The notes beneath the pieces were generated by a model that was given only the letters and a program-made list of their open reading frames with translations, did not search any database and was not told where the DNA came from. The position numbers and the translations under genes were made by a program. 54,217 bases of DNA. Origin: Chloroflexota bacterium. GTDB taxonomy: Bacteria; Chloroflexota; UBA6077; CF-72. Below, piece by piece: positions 7,785 to 16,137 of the stretch (within the stretch, counting starts at the first letter, position 1; each line of letters opens with the position of its first letter). The DNA lies in NCBI GenBank assembly GCA_019239775.1, contig JAFAZN010000260.1, forward strand, positions 1 to 54,217, in the 5' to 3' direction.

Positions 7785-9947
7785 ATGACGACGACCTCGC
7801 AGTCCCTCGATCAACTGGCGATCAATACCATTCGCACGCTGTCGATTGACGCGGTGCAGAAGGCCAACAGTGGCCATCCAGGACTGCCGCTGGATGCGGC
7901 ACCGATGGCGTATGTGTTGTGGACGCGCTTTCTGCGCCACAACCCGCGGAATCCCAAGTGGCCGGATCGCGATCGATTCGTGCTTTCGGCGGGCCACGGC
8001 AGCATGCTGCTGTACAGCCTGCTGTACCTGACGGGCTACGACCTGTCGCTGGACGAGATCAAGAACTTCCGCCAGTGGGGCAGTAAGACACCGGGACACC
8101 CCGAGTACCGCCTCACCCCGGGCGTTGAGCTCACCACCGGCCCGCTGGGGCAGGGCTTCGCGAATGGCGTGGGCCTGGCCATTGCCGAGGCACATCTCGC
8201 GGCCACCTACAACCAAGCCGGTCAGTCGGTGGTGAACCATCGAACATTTGGCATCGTCTCGGACGGCGACCTCATGGAAGGTGTCTCGTACGAGGCCGCC
8301 AGCATCGCCGGACACCTGCGGCTAGGCAAGCTCGTCTACCTGTACGACGCCAACCAGGTCACGCTGGCGGGCTCCACGGGCTTGATTTTCACCGAGGACG
8401 TGGGGAAGCGCTTCGACGCGATGCAGTGGCATGTGCAGCACGTAGAAGATGGCAACGACCTCGACGCTCTGCAGCGCGCCATGCAGGCGGGCGTCGACGA
8501 AGCCGACCGACCCAGCCTCATCATCGTGCACACCACGCTTGGCTACGGCAGCCCGCACAAGGCGGGCACCTTCCAGGCGCATGGCAGCCCACTCGGGGCC
8601 GACGAGGTGACTGCGACCAAACAGAATCTTGGGTGGCCAAGCACGGATGCGTTCTACGTGCCGGACGAAGCGCTGAAGCACTTCCGCACGGCGGTCGAAA
8701 AAGGCGCGCAACTCGAGCACGAGTGGCAGCAACGGTTCGAGGCGTACAAGCGTGCGCAGCCCGACCTGGCAGCGCAGTTCACGCGCACACACGCGGGTGA
8801 GCTGCCGAGTGGCTGGGACTCGGACCTACCGACGTTCCGAGCCGAAGATGTCAAGGGCGGACAGATGGCAACGCGTTCGGCGGGGGCGGGCGTGATCAAC
8901 GCGGTGGCGAAGGCCTTGCCCGAGCTGATTGGCGGAAGCGCAGACCTCAATCCTTCCACGGACACGTCGCTGAAAGACGCCGGGAACTTCGAGAGCCCCG
9001 CGAACCTTGCAGAGGATCGGCAGGGCTCCATCGGATCCGAGTGGAGCTACGCCGGCAGGAACATGTTCTATGGCGTGCGCGAGCACGCGATGGGGTCGAT
9101 CACCAACGGCATCACCTACCACGGCGGCTTGCGCGCGTTCAGCGCGACGTTTCTGGTGTTCAGCGATTACATGCGTCCGCCGCTGCGCCTCGCCGCACTC
9201 AGCGAGCTGCCGTCGATTTTCGTTTACACCCACGACTCGATTGGGCTCGGCGAGGATGGTCCCACGCATCAGCCGATCGAACACATCCCCTCGCTGCGCG
9301 CAATCCCGCACATGGTGGTCTTTCGACCCGCGGACGCCAACGAGGTAACCGAGGGCTGGCGTGTGGCGATGGATCGCCGAGAAGGGCCAACCATCCTTAT
9401 CTTCAGCCGACAGGCGCTACCGATCTTTGATCGCTCGGTGTGTGGTGCTGCCAGCGGGGCGCGCAAAGGCGCGTATGTACTGCGCGACTCCGACGGCGGC
9501 ACGCCTGAGGTCATCCTGATCGGGACCGGCTCTGAGGTAAGCCTGGCTATGGCAGCGCGCGACATCCTTGCGAAGGAAGGTCGGCGCGTGCGCGTGGTCA
9601 GTATGCCTTCGTGGGAGCTGTTCGAGGCCCAGCCGCAGGTGTACCGGGACGAGGTACTGCCGCCGGCGGTGACCGCCCGTGTGGCGGTTGAGGCCGCTTC
9701 ACCTCTCGGTTGGGAGCGATGGGTCGGACTGCACGGTGATGTCATCGGGCTCAACCGATTTGGGGCCTCAGCCCCGTACACGGACGTCTACAAACATTTG
9801 AACTTCACGCCTGAGTACGTCGCCGAGCGCGCGCGCAAGGTCCTGCAATCGAACGGGGCCGACCGCGATGGCGCCGGCGTCCCATCTGGAACATTCAAGG
9901 CCGACCGCGCCAGCTTTTCCAAGGCCGCGGGCGACGATCGCACCTGA
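7785..9947 (+). CDS. tkt: Transketolase
   Basis: Thiamine-diphosphate enzyme moving two-carbon ketol units in the non-oxidative pentose phosphate pathway. 720 residues. The N-terminal [21 protein letters not shown], the TPP-binding [19 protein letters not shown] followed by DANQVTLAG, and the pyrimidine-domain [19 protein letters not shown] are diagnostic. The last ~35 residues are an extra, less conserved tail. ATG at 7785 is preferred over the TTG at 7782. A TACACT box at 7749-7754 gives a plausible promoter with a short leader. It is followed 15 bp later by the rpiB-tal fusion, making a pentose phosphate operon. Confidence 0.95.
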   Translation: MTTTSQSLDQLAINTIRTLSIDAVQKANSGHPGLPLDAAPMAYVLWTRFLRHNPRNPKWPDRDRFVLSAGHGSMLLYSLLYLTGYDLSLDEIKNFRQWGSKTPGHPEYRLTPGVELTTGPLGQGFANGVGLAIAEAHLAATYNQAGQSVVNHRTFGIVSDGDLMEGVSYEAASIAGHLRLGKLVYLYDANQVTLAGSTGLIFTEDVGKRFDAMQWHVQHVEDGNDLDALQRAMQAGVDEADRPSLIIVHTTLGYGSPHKAGTFQAHGSPLGADEVTATKQNLGWPSTDAFYVPDEALKHFRTAVEKGAQLEHEWQQRFEAYKRAQPDLAAQFTRTHAGELPSGWDSDLPTFRAEDVKGGQMATRSAGAGVINAVAKALPELIGGSADLNPSTDTSLKDAGNFESPANLAEDRQGSIGSEWSYAGRNMFYGVREHAMGSITNGITYHGGLRAFSATFLVFSDYMRPPLRLAALSELPSIFVYTHDSIGLGEDGPTHQPIEHIPSLRAIPHMVVFRPADANEVTEGWRVAMDRREGPTILIFSRQALPIFDRSVCGAASGARKGAYVLRDSDGGTPEVILIGTGSEVSLAMAARDILAKEGRRVRVVSMPSWELFEAQPQVYRDEVLPPAVTARVAVEAASPLGWERWVGLHGDVIGLNRFGASAPYTDVYKHLNFTPEYVAERARKVLQSNGADRDGAGVPSGTFKADRASFSKAAGDDRT

Positions 9948-9962
9948 AAGAGAGCGTTACGC

Positions 9963-11567
9963 ATGCGAATTGCCATTGCTTCGGACCACGCCGGATTCCA
10001 GCTGAAAGAGCTGCTCATCTCACGACTTTCAACCGAGCCGGACCTGTTGCTGCTGGACCTCGGAACGTTCGCGCCGACGCCACCGGTTGATTACCCGGAC
10101 TACGCAGCGGCCGCAGCCGGCGCAGTAGTGCGGGGCGAAGTTGACCGAGCCATCGTGGTGTGTGGGTCGGGCGCCGGGGCGTGCATCGCGGCGGGCAAGG
10201 TACCCGGTGCGCGCGCGTTCTTCGCGGGCGATGCGTATACGGCGCACCAAGGCGTCGAGCACGACGACGGCAACGTGCTGTGTCTCGGCGAACGCGTGAC
10301 CGGCCCGGAACTGGCAGTTGAAATTGCGCGCGCGTATATCCACGCGCAGTTCACCGACCAGGAACGCCATCGCCGCCGGCTGAACAAGATCATGGCGATC
10401 GAAGCCGCGGCTAATTTCCCGACCGAGGCGCTTTTGCACCAGGGTCAGAGCATCTGGTTGGACACGATCTCGCGCAGCATGCTGACCTCGGGCGAGCTGC
10501 GCCAGCTGGCATGGAGCGACCGGGTTGCAGGCGTCACCTCCAACCCAACGATCTTCGAGAAGGCGATGGGCCACGAGCCCGAGTACGAAGCCCCAGCGCG
10601 TGCGTTGGCCGAGCAGGGCAAGACCGCGGAAGAGATTTACTGGGCGCTCGCCATCGAGGACATTCAGGGCGCCGCTGACGTCCTGCGCTCCGTCTACAAC
10701 CTGACCGACGGCTTCGACGGCTACGTCAGCCTGGAGTGCGCGCCGGCCGTCGCCAACGATACACAGGCGACAATCGATCAGACGGCTGACCTGTTTCGAC
10801 GCGTCAATCGACCCAACGTCATGATCAAAATTCCGGCTACGCCAGCCGGCGTACCCGCCATCGAAGAGTCGATTGCGCACGGCATCAACGTCAACGTGAC
10901 GCTGATGTTCTCGGTCGAGCTGTACGAACAGGTGGCGCGCGCTTACATCAAAGGCCTCGAACGCTTCTTCAGCGGGCGTGAGCCAACCAACGTGCACCAC
11001 CGCGACTCCCACCGCCCGGCGCCGATGTCCGTTGCCAGCTTCTTCGTGAGCCGCGTCGATACGCTGGTCGACAAGCAGCTTGGCGACAAGATTGCCGCCA
11101 ATGGCAAGGACGATCGGTACGAGTCGCTGCTCGGCACGGCTGCCATTGCCAACGCGCGGCTTGCGTACGCACGTTTCAAGGAGATCTTCTCCGGTGCGCA
11201 GTGGGACACGCTGGCAGCCAAGGGTGCCCAGGTGCAGCGACCACTCTGGGCCAGCACTTCGACCAAGAACCCGCGTTATCGCGACGTCCGTTACGTCGAG
11301 GAGCTGGTTGGGCCCGATACGGTCAACACGATGCCGCCGGCAACGCTGGAGGCTGTCAAGGAGCACGGCCGCATCAGCCGCACGGTTGATACGCCCGAGG
11401 CGATCGAGCACGCGCGCAAGACCATGCAGGACCTGGCGGCCGCGGGTATCGACATGGACGCGGTCACGCTGCAGCTCCAGCACGAGGGCGTAAAGTCATT
11501 TGCCGACTCGTTCGAGCAGTTGTTAGGGACTCTGGAGAGCCGACGCAAGTCGTTGACGACTGCCTGA
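9963..11567 (+). CDS. rpiB-tal: Ribose-5-phosphate isomerase B / transaldolase fusion
   Basis: 534 residues with two complete catalytic modules. Residues 1-145 are an RpiB/LacAB sugar isomerase: SDHAG with D8 and H9, the catalytic C67 in VVCGSGAG, H100 and the LCLGER strand. Residues 155-530 are a transaldolase of the longer, actinobacterial-type group: VTSNPTIFEKA, the Schiff-base K289 in NVMIKIPAT, and NVTLMFSVELYEQ. Together with the upstream tkt the operon covers R5P isomerisation and both carbon-transfer steps except the epimerase. The fusion is in one unbroken frame with no internal stop or Shine-Dalgarno at the domain joint. Confidence 0.93.
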   Translation: MRIAIASDHAGFQLKELLISRLSTEPDLLLLDLGTFAPTPPVDYPDYAAAAAGAVVRGEVDRAIVVCGSGAGACIAAGKVPGARAFFAGDAYTAHQGVEHDDGNVLCLGERVTGPELAVEIARAYIHAQFTDQERHRRRLNKIMAIEAAANFPTEALLHQGQSIWLDTISRSMLTSGELRQLAWSDRVAGVTSNPTIFEKAMGHEPEYEAPARALAEQGKTAEEIYWALAIEDIQGAADVLRSVYNLTDGFDGYVSLECAPAVANDTQATIDQTADLFRRVNRPNVMIKIPATPAGVPAIEESIAHGINVNVTLMFSVELYEQVARAYIKGLERFFSGREPTNVHHRDSHRPAPMSVASFFVSRVDTLVDKQLGDKIAANGKDDRYESLLGTAAIANARLAYARFKEIFSGAQWDTLAAKGAQVQRPLWASTSTKNPRYRDVRYVEELVGPDTVNTMPPATLEAVKEHGRISRTVDTPEAIEHARKTMQDLAAAGIDMDAVTLQLQHEGVKSFADSFEQLLGTLESRRKSLTTA

Positions 11568-11572
11568 AACCC

Positions 11573-11578
11573 TATCAT
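11573..11578 (+). promoter_or_regulatory. TATCAT -10 box before the SWIM gene
   Basis: TATCAT lies 7 nt before the ATG at 11586, overlapping the end region of rpiB-tal; no Shine-Dalgarno is present, so a leaderless transcript is likely. Confidence 0.5.
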
Positions 11579-11585
11579 CAGGATC

Positions 11586-11840
11586 ATGCAATCGTCGCTG
11601 CACGGCATGATCGACAAGGCGCACCGCTACGCGGAGCAGCCTGAGCGGGTCCAGGTTGCGCGTCTCGAAGCGGTGGTGCGGGGGGATAACAGCGACCACA
11701 CCGTTACGCTGACCGAGGGTCGCCTGAGTTGTGACTGCGACCACTATCAGCACGAGCGCCTGTGCGCGCACGTGCTGACGGTAGAGCGGCTGCTCAAGGC
11801 ATTCATCCCAGCGAACGCCGCTCCCTTCCCCGGCAGTTAG
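11586..11840 (+). CDS. Small SWIM zinc-finger protein
   Basis: 84 residues. The SWIM signature CxCx(n)CxH is present as C49-D-C51, then C60-A-H62, within LSCDCDHYQHERLCAHVLTVERLL. SWIM fingers bind DNA or proteins; stand-alone short versions are common but of unknown specific role. Transcribed after rpiB-tal with its own probable -10 box. Confidence 0.8.
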   Translation: MQSSLHGMIDKAHRYAEQPERVQVARLEAVVRGDNSDHTVTLTEGRLSCDCDHYQHERLCAHVLTVERLLKAFIPANAAPFPGS

Positions 11841-11951
11841 CGAACGAGGAACGATCGCAACCTCGCCTCAACCGGCTGTTAACACGACAGAACCTTTCGG
11901 GCCGGTCCACTACGACCGAGGCACAGGGGGATCACCAGGAGGAGTTCAACG

Positions 11952-12248
11952 GTGATCGGGTCAAGGTCGCTTGCCAGCGTAGCGCTTGGTGCGTTGCTGC
12001 TGACAGCCAGCGCCAGCATTGCGAGTGCTCAGGGGAACGACAAGGACAAGGGCGAAAACCAACAAGTGCAGAACGACGACGACGACCGGGGTGGCAATGT
12101 CCCGAATGGCAACGCCTACGGGCATTTGAAGAACCACCCTGTGGATCTGGCCGCCACGCCTGAGCTGGACAGCCTCGTACTGTTCGGCACTGGCCTGGCC
12201 GGTGTGGCGGGTTACGGTGCGCTGCGCTGGAGAATGCGCCGCCGCTAG
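11952..12248 (+). CDS. Small secreted protein with PEP-CTERM-like sorting tail
   Basis: 98 residues. GTG start preceded by AGGAGGA at 11937-11943, one of the few strong Shine-Dalgarno sites in the window. Layout: signal peptide (about 1-26, ending ASAQG), a very polar Asp/Asn/Lys-rich middle (about 27-65), then TPELDSLVLFGTGLAGVAGY followed by a transmembrane helix and an Arg-rich end (RWRMRRR). This tripartite C-terminus resembles PEP-CTERM exosortase substrates, though the motif reads PEL rather than PEP. Function unknown; possibly a cell-surface or matrix protein. Followed directly by a strong terminator. Confidence 0.75.
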   Translation: MIGSRSLASVALGALLLTASASIASAQGNDKDKGENQQVQNDDDDRGGNVPNGNAYGHLKNHPVDLAATPELDSLVLFGTGLAGVAGYGALRWRMRRR

Positions 12249-12254
12249 GCAACA

Positions 12255-12291
12255 AAAACGGGCGCCTGAAACAGCGTCAGGCGCCCGTTTT
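12255..12291. terminator. Bidirectional intrinsic terminator
   Basis: A perfect 15-bp stem (12255-12269 and 12277-12291) with a 7-nt loop; the left arm begins with an A run and the right arm ends in TTTT, so it can terminate both the PEP-CTERM-like gene (plus) and the small zinc-binding gene (minus). Confidence 0.9.
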
Positions 12292-12303
12292 GCGGACGCG
12301 AAG

Positions 12304-12516
12304 TTAGGAGAGTTTCGGTCCGCAGGCCTTGTGGTAGAAGACCGTGCGGCGGCGCGGCGCCAGGGTCACGACCGGGTACAGCTCTTTCTGGATGATCCGC
12401 TCACCCGGGCTGGGGCAGTTCGGCGAGGCACACACGTGATCGGTCAATTGGGCGCCAAGCGCTTCCTTGAGGCGGGCGCGCTCAGCAGCGGTCTGGTTCT
12501 TGTTGCTTTCGGCCAT
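12304..12516 (-). CDS. Small conserved-looking zinc-ribbon-type protein
   Basis: 70 residues, not recognised. The first 25 residues form a charged helix; then C29 and C34 (CASPNCPSPGERII) and H62 with C65 (YHKAC) could bind one zinc ion. It ends in the shared terminator. A TAGAAT box (12531-12536, minus strand) and an AGGAAAG Shine-Dalgarno precede the ATG, overlapping the 3' end of the Nudix gene. Confidence 0.6.
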   Translation of the reverse strand: MAESNKNQTAAERARLKEALGAQLTDHVCASPNCPSPGERIIQKELYPVVTLAPRRRTVFYHKACGPKLS

Positions 12517-12533
12517 GGCGTTCTTTCCTGATT

Positions 12534-13211
12534 CTACTCAACGATATCTGCTCGATTAAACCCCAGTGTTCTGCGCAGGCGCGCCGCGCTATACGGCACC
12601 AGGTCATCGGCTCGCACGCTGACTTCCGTCTGCGTTAGCGAGCCATCAGGGTTAACGCGGACCGCCTCTGTGGCATTCCCGCTCGTGATTTGGCCGCTCG
12701 CCAGGGCGACCAGGTCGCCGACCTTGAACGACGCCAGCCCGATCACCTCCGCGGGATCCGGGCGATAGGCCATGAGCGGGCGGTCGTCCTGCAGGACGTA
12801 GACCTCGTGCAACTCTCGATCGATGAGACCGTTGGGGTGGACAAAACTGCGCTGGCTGCGCTCGCGGCCGCGATGCTCCAGTTGGCTGAAGTCGACGTCG
12901 ACGCCTAACTCTTCGGCGATCTCGCGTGCGGCTTGCGCGGGTGATTCCCCGAAGCGCCAGTGGCCCGCCGCCGTGGCGTCCCAGCAGCCGGCAAACGTGT
13001 CCTTCACAAGCGAGCGGCGCTGCAGTAGCACCTCGCGGCCAGCGTTGCGCAGGATCCAGCAGTGGAAGGCCAGATGCCAGTCACCGTCGACGTGGATGGC
13101 CGCCCGCGGCTTGGCCACACCGGTTGGCAGGCCATCCTCAGAGAAGACCTCCAGGACTTCCGTGGGATCATTCTGCTGAACCATCTCGGTGGTAATCAGA
13201 GTACCTTCCAC
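12534..13211 (-). CDS. Nudix hydrolase (YfcD/IDI-like)
   Basis: 225 residues. Nudix box in GHWRFGESPAQAAREIAEELGV with the REIAEELGV metal-binding helix intact, although one residue is missing between the first Glu and the RE pair relative to the usual GX5EX7REUXEEXGU. The flanking HCWILRNAGREVLLQRRSLVKDTFAGCWDATAAGH resembles isopentenyl-diphosphate isomerase-like Nudix proteins such as YfcD; substrate unknown. GTG start; TAAGGT (13222-13227 minus strand) lies 10 nt upstream. Confidence 0.85.
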   Translation of the reverse strand: MEGTLITTEMVQQNDPTEVLEVFSEDGLPTGVAKPRAAIHVDGDWHLAFHCWILRNAGREVLLQRRSLVKDTFAGCWDATAAGHWRFGESPAQAAREIAEELGVDVDFSQLEHRGRERSQRSFVHPNGLIDRELHEVYVLQDDRPLMAYRPDPAEVIGLASFKVGDLVALASGQITSGNATEAVRVNPDGSLTQTEVSVRADDLVPYSAARLRRTLGFNRADIVE

Positions 13212-13252
13212 CCACGCGGGGACCTTATTCGAGATGGGTTCGAGAGTAGACA

Positions 13253-13271
13253 GGGTTACGGTGCGTAACCC
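13253..13271. promoter_or_regulatory. Inverted repeat overlapping a -10 box
   Basis: GGGTTAC (13253-13259) and GTAACCC (13265-13271) flank a 5-nt spacer and overlap the TACGGT candidate -10 box (13257-13262), 5 nt before the L,D-transpeptidase start. Could be an operator or a small 5' hairpin. Confidence 0.4.
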
Positions 13272-13276
13272 ATGCT

Positions 13277-14293
13277 ATGCACGTGGTCACGCGCAGAAGC
13301 TTCATGCGGCTGGCGGGCGGCGGGGCGGTCCTGGCAGGTCTGCTCAGCACCGGGGCGGCGCACGCCGAGCCCCAGTCCGACGACGCGATCTGGATTGCCA
13401 ATCACCTCGAGACGCGCTTGCTTGGCGCCGACGGTCAGCCAATCGCCGGCCTACCGCTGTGGACGCGCATGCGCATCGTACGCGGTCTTCCAACCGGTTT
13501 TATCCAGGTCTGGGTCCCACGCTTCGGCCTGGTGGGTCGCGTAGTCGCGGATGCCATCGGACCGGTACCGATGCCCAGCCCGGCCGAGCTGGCGGCCGAG
13601 AAGCTGGATGGGCCTGAGGTCTGGGCGGGAAGCATCGGTTTGCCTGGCCGCACGGTCGGCGGAGCGAACCTGCGCTGGTGGCCCGTCGTTGGCAACAACA
13701 TGGTGCGCACGCTCGGGCACAATGCGCCAATTCGGGTGCTCGACAGTGTCCTCGGTGACGACGGCGATGAGTGGTACCGCGTTCAGGGACTGGATCCGAA
13801 GACCTATGACCCCGCGACGCTCGGCTACGTCCACAATTCGGTCGTGCGCCTGCCGCGACTCCACTACACCCCGACGTCGGCGGATCGCACCGATCTGCCG
13901 GGCAGACACTTCGAGGCAGATCTGAGTGAGCCGGCCATGATTACCGCCTTTGAGGACGGCGGCGCGGTCTGGTCGACGTTGACCTTGAAGGGGACCGTGG
14001 CGCATCGCACCCCGGCCGGCGCCCACCAGGTCCTTTGGCGGGTACCTAACGAGACCATGACCAGCGAGCGCGTGTATCCGCCAATCCCGCGCGACGCGCC
14101 TGGCGGCTATTACCTGACGGGTGTGCTGTGGACGCAGTACTTCACGTCGGACGGGGCCAGCATTCACTACAACTACTGGAGTAGCAACTGGGGTTACGCT
14201 GGCTCCCACGGCTGCCTGGGGGTTGGCTACAACGAGGCCAAATTCGCGTGGGATTGGGCAGAAGTCGGAACACCCGTGTACGTGTTTACATGA
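13277..14293 (+). CDS. L,D-transpeptidase (YkuD domain), Tat-type signal
   Basis: 338 residues. The N-terminus TRRSFMRLAGGGAVLAGLL with a cleavage region near AHAEP looks like a Tat signal. Residues about 40-190 contain SH3-like repeats; the C-terminal YkuD catalytic domain carries H311 and C313 in GSHGCLGV. These enzymes make 3-3 peptidoglycan cross-links or attach proteins to the wall. An upstream inverted repeat overlaps the likely -10 box. Confidence 0.88.
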   Translation: MHVVTRRSFMRLAGGGAVLAGLLSTGAAHAEPQSDDAIWIANHLETRLLGADGQPIAGLPLWTRMRIVRGLPTGFIQVWVPRFGLVGRVVADAIGPVPMPSPAELAAEKLDGPEVWAGSIGLPGRTVGGANLRWWPVVGNNMVRTLGHNAPIRVLDSVLGDDGDEWYRVQGLDPKTYDPATLGYVHNSVVRLPRLHYTPTSADRTDLPGRHFEADLSEPAMITAFEDGGAVWSTLTLKGTVAHRTPAGAHQVLWRVPNETMTSERVYPPIPRDAPGGYYLTGVLWTQYFTSDGASIHYNYWSSNWGYAGSHGCLGVGYNEAKFAWDWAEVGTPVYVFT

Positions 14294-14304
14294 GTGAAGG
14301 CTCG

Positions 14305-14721
14305 TCACGTTGCCAGCGGTAACTGCGTGCGCACCGCGGTGAGCAGGTCCTCCAGGTCGAACGGCTTGCTCAAAATGGCCGCGACCTCGAGATCCTTGCA
14401 CTCTTGAGCCGCGTTCAGCGCGGCGACGAACGCAACGATCGGCACATGCGGACCTGAGGTCAGGCGGTACCGTCGGGCGAACTCCCAGCCGTCCATGATG
14501 GGCATGCGCAAGTCCAGCAGAATCAGCTCGGGATCCCATTCCGCCAGGACCTCCAGCGCCACTTCCCCGTTGGGCGCATCGCGAACGCTGTAGCCTTCCT
14601 CGGCCAGACACAGCCGAACGATCTGACGAATGCTGTCGTCGTCGTCTACGACCAGGATCCGATCGCCGGGCACGTACTGTCTGAATCCTCGCTGCGAGGG
14701 CCGCATCGTACCATTTGCCAT
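14305..14721 (-). CDS. Single-domain response regulator (receiver)
   Basis: About 138 residues from the ATG at 14721 (the frame is open to 14784 but that stretch overlaps the kinase gene). Receiver features: DDDD at 25-28, phospho-acceptor D70 in LILLDLRMPIMDGWE and K119 in LSKPF. The normally conserved Thr/Ser of beta-4 is Val (VAFVAAL, residue 99), which is unusual and may weaken the phosphorylation-dependent switch. No output domain. Divergent from the histidine kinase at 14773, its probable partner. Confidence 0.85.
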   Translation of the reverse strand: MANGTMRPSQRGFRQYVPGDRILVVDDDDSIRQIVRLCLAEEGYSVRDAPNGEVALEVLAEWDPELILLDLRMPIMDGWEFARRYRLTSGPHVPIVAFVAALNAAQECKDLEVAAILSKPFDLEDLLTAVRTQLPLAT

Positions 14722-14772
14722 CTTGCGCGCGTACGGGCGCGACCCGTACGAAGGCGATAAGGTTACGGGCCA

Positions 14773-16137
14773 GTGACGCGGCACCTGGCGTGGCTAACTG
14801 TCCTCCTCGTCGGTGGGACCGCGCTCGCCATGCTCCTGGCCAGCCTGGTGTTCGTGCCTATCGAACGCTGGGAGAGCTACGTCCCAATCGCGGCGATCGT
14901 GGGGGCGCTCGGGCTGATCCTGGCGGGCATCGCCGTCGAAGCCGCCGGCGACCGCCTCGTGCGACCCATGCGCCGGCTGGTGCGCTCCATCGAAGAGGAC
15001 GCAATCGGCGACCAGAGCCTGCACGAGCTGGTGCGTCAGGCGCCCACCGAGATGGCGCCGCTGCTGTATGGCCTGCACGTGACGCACGCGCGACTGAAGC
15101 GCACGCTCGATCAAATCGAGCAAGATCGAGCGGAAATGTCCGCGCTGTTCGAGCACATGGCCGATAGCGTGCTCGTGCTCGACTCGGACGAACGCATCGT
15201 GCTGAGCAATCCCGCCGCGGCACGCGTGCTGAATGGGCCACTGGCGGGCCGCAGCCTGGCCGAGGTCACGCGCGACGCGGAACTGGTCGACCTTGCGCGC
15301 TCTGTTACCCACTCCAACACGGAGGTGCGGCTGATCGAGTTCTTCGGGTCTGATAACAGCGCACGCCGCTGGATTCAAGCAGTGGCCACACCACTGCCTG
15401 AGAACCGACGGCTCTTGGTGCTACAGGACATTTCGGAGTTGCGTCGGGCCGAAGCAGCGCGCCGCGACTTCGTGGCAAATGTCTCGCACGAGCTGCGGAC
15501 CCCGGTGGCCGCGCTGAAAGCCCTCGTCGAAACGCTCGAACAGGGCGCCATCGATGACCCGGTTGAAGGCCCGAACTTCCTGCACCGTATGCACATTGAG
15601 GTCGACGGCCTGGCGCAGCTGGTGAGCGAGCTTTTGGATCTCGCTCGCGCCGAGGCAGGTCGGCTTGAGCTGCGCCTCGCGCCATGCCGGGCTGATGAGC
15701 TGCTGCGCGAGGCGGCGGCGCGCGCTGAGCCGTCCGCACGGCAAGCCGATTTGCGCCTTGACGTGTGCACACCGGACGAGCTCTGGGTTTGCGCGGACTC
15801 GCGGCGGATGGGGCAAGTGCTCTCGAATCTGCTCAGCAATGCGGCCAAGTTCACGCCGGCTGGCGGGCGCATCGAGACAGGCGCGCGGCGGCTCGGGGAT
15901 CGGGTCGAGCTGTGGGTCACCGACACGGGGGTTGGGATCGAGCCCGAGCACCTTGCTCGGGTGTTCGAGCGGTTCTATAAGACGGACCCGTCACGCGCGG
16001 CGGGCACTGGCACTGGGCTTGGGCTTGCCATTGCCAAACACCTGGTGCTGGCGCACGGGGGGCAGATCTGGGCCGAAAGTGCAGGCCACGGCCGTGGGGC
16101 CACGTTCCGAGTCGCCCTCCCCGCGCTCAATGCGTAG
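14773..16137 (+). CDS. Sensor histidine kinase (PhoR-like)
   Basis: 454 residues: two transmembrane helices (about 6-28 and 37-56) with almost no extracytoplasmic loop, a HAMP-like linker, a PAS domain (about 120-220), HisKA with phospho-acceptor H239 in FVANVSHELRTP, and a HATPase domain with N, G1 (DTGVGIEP) and G2 (GTGLGLAI) boxes. The short sensor loop suggests it senses the membrane or an internal signal through PAS. GTG start; TAAGGT at 14758-14763 lies 9 nt upstream. The 3' end overlaps the convergent exporter gene by 11 bp. Confidence 0.92.
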   Translation: MTRHLAWLTVLLVGGTALAMLLASLVFVPIERWESYVPIAAIVGALGLILAGIAVEAAGDRLVRPMRRLVRSIEEDAIGDQSLHELVRQAPTEMAPLLYGLHVTHARLKRTLDQIEQDRAEMSALFEHMADSVLVLDSDERIVLSNPAAARVLNGPLAGRSLAEVTRDAELVDLARSVTHSNTEVRLIEFFGSDNSARRWIQAVATPLPENRRLLVLQDISELRRAEAARRDFVANVSHELRTPVAALKALVETLEQGAIDDPVEGPNFLHRMHIEVDGLAQLVSELLDLARAEAGRLELRLAPCRADELLREAAARAEPSARQADLRLDVCTPDELWVCADSRRMGQVLSNLLSNAAKFTPAGGRIETGARRLGDRVELWVTDTGVGIEPEHLARVFERFYKTDPSRAAGTGTGLGLAIAKHLVLAHGGQIWAESAGHGRGATFRVALPALNA

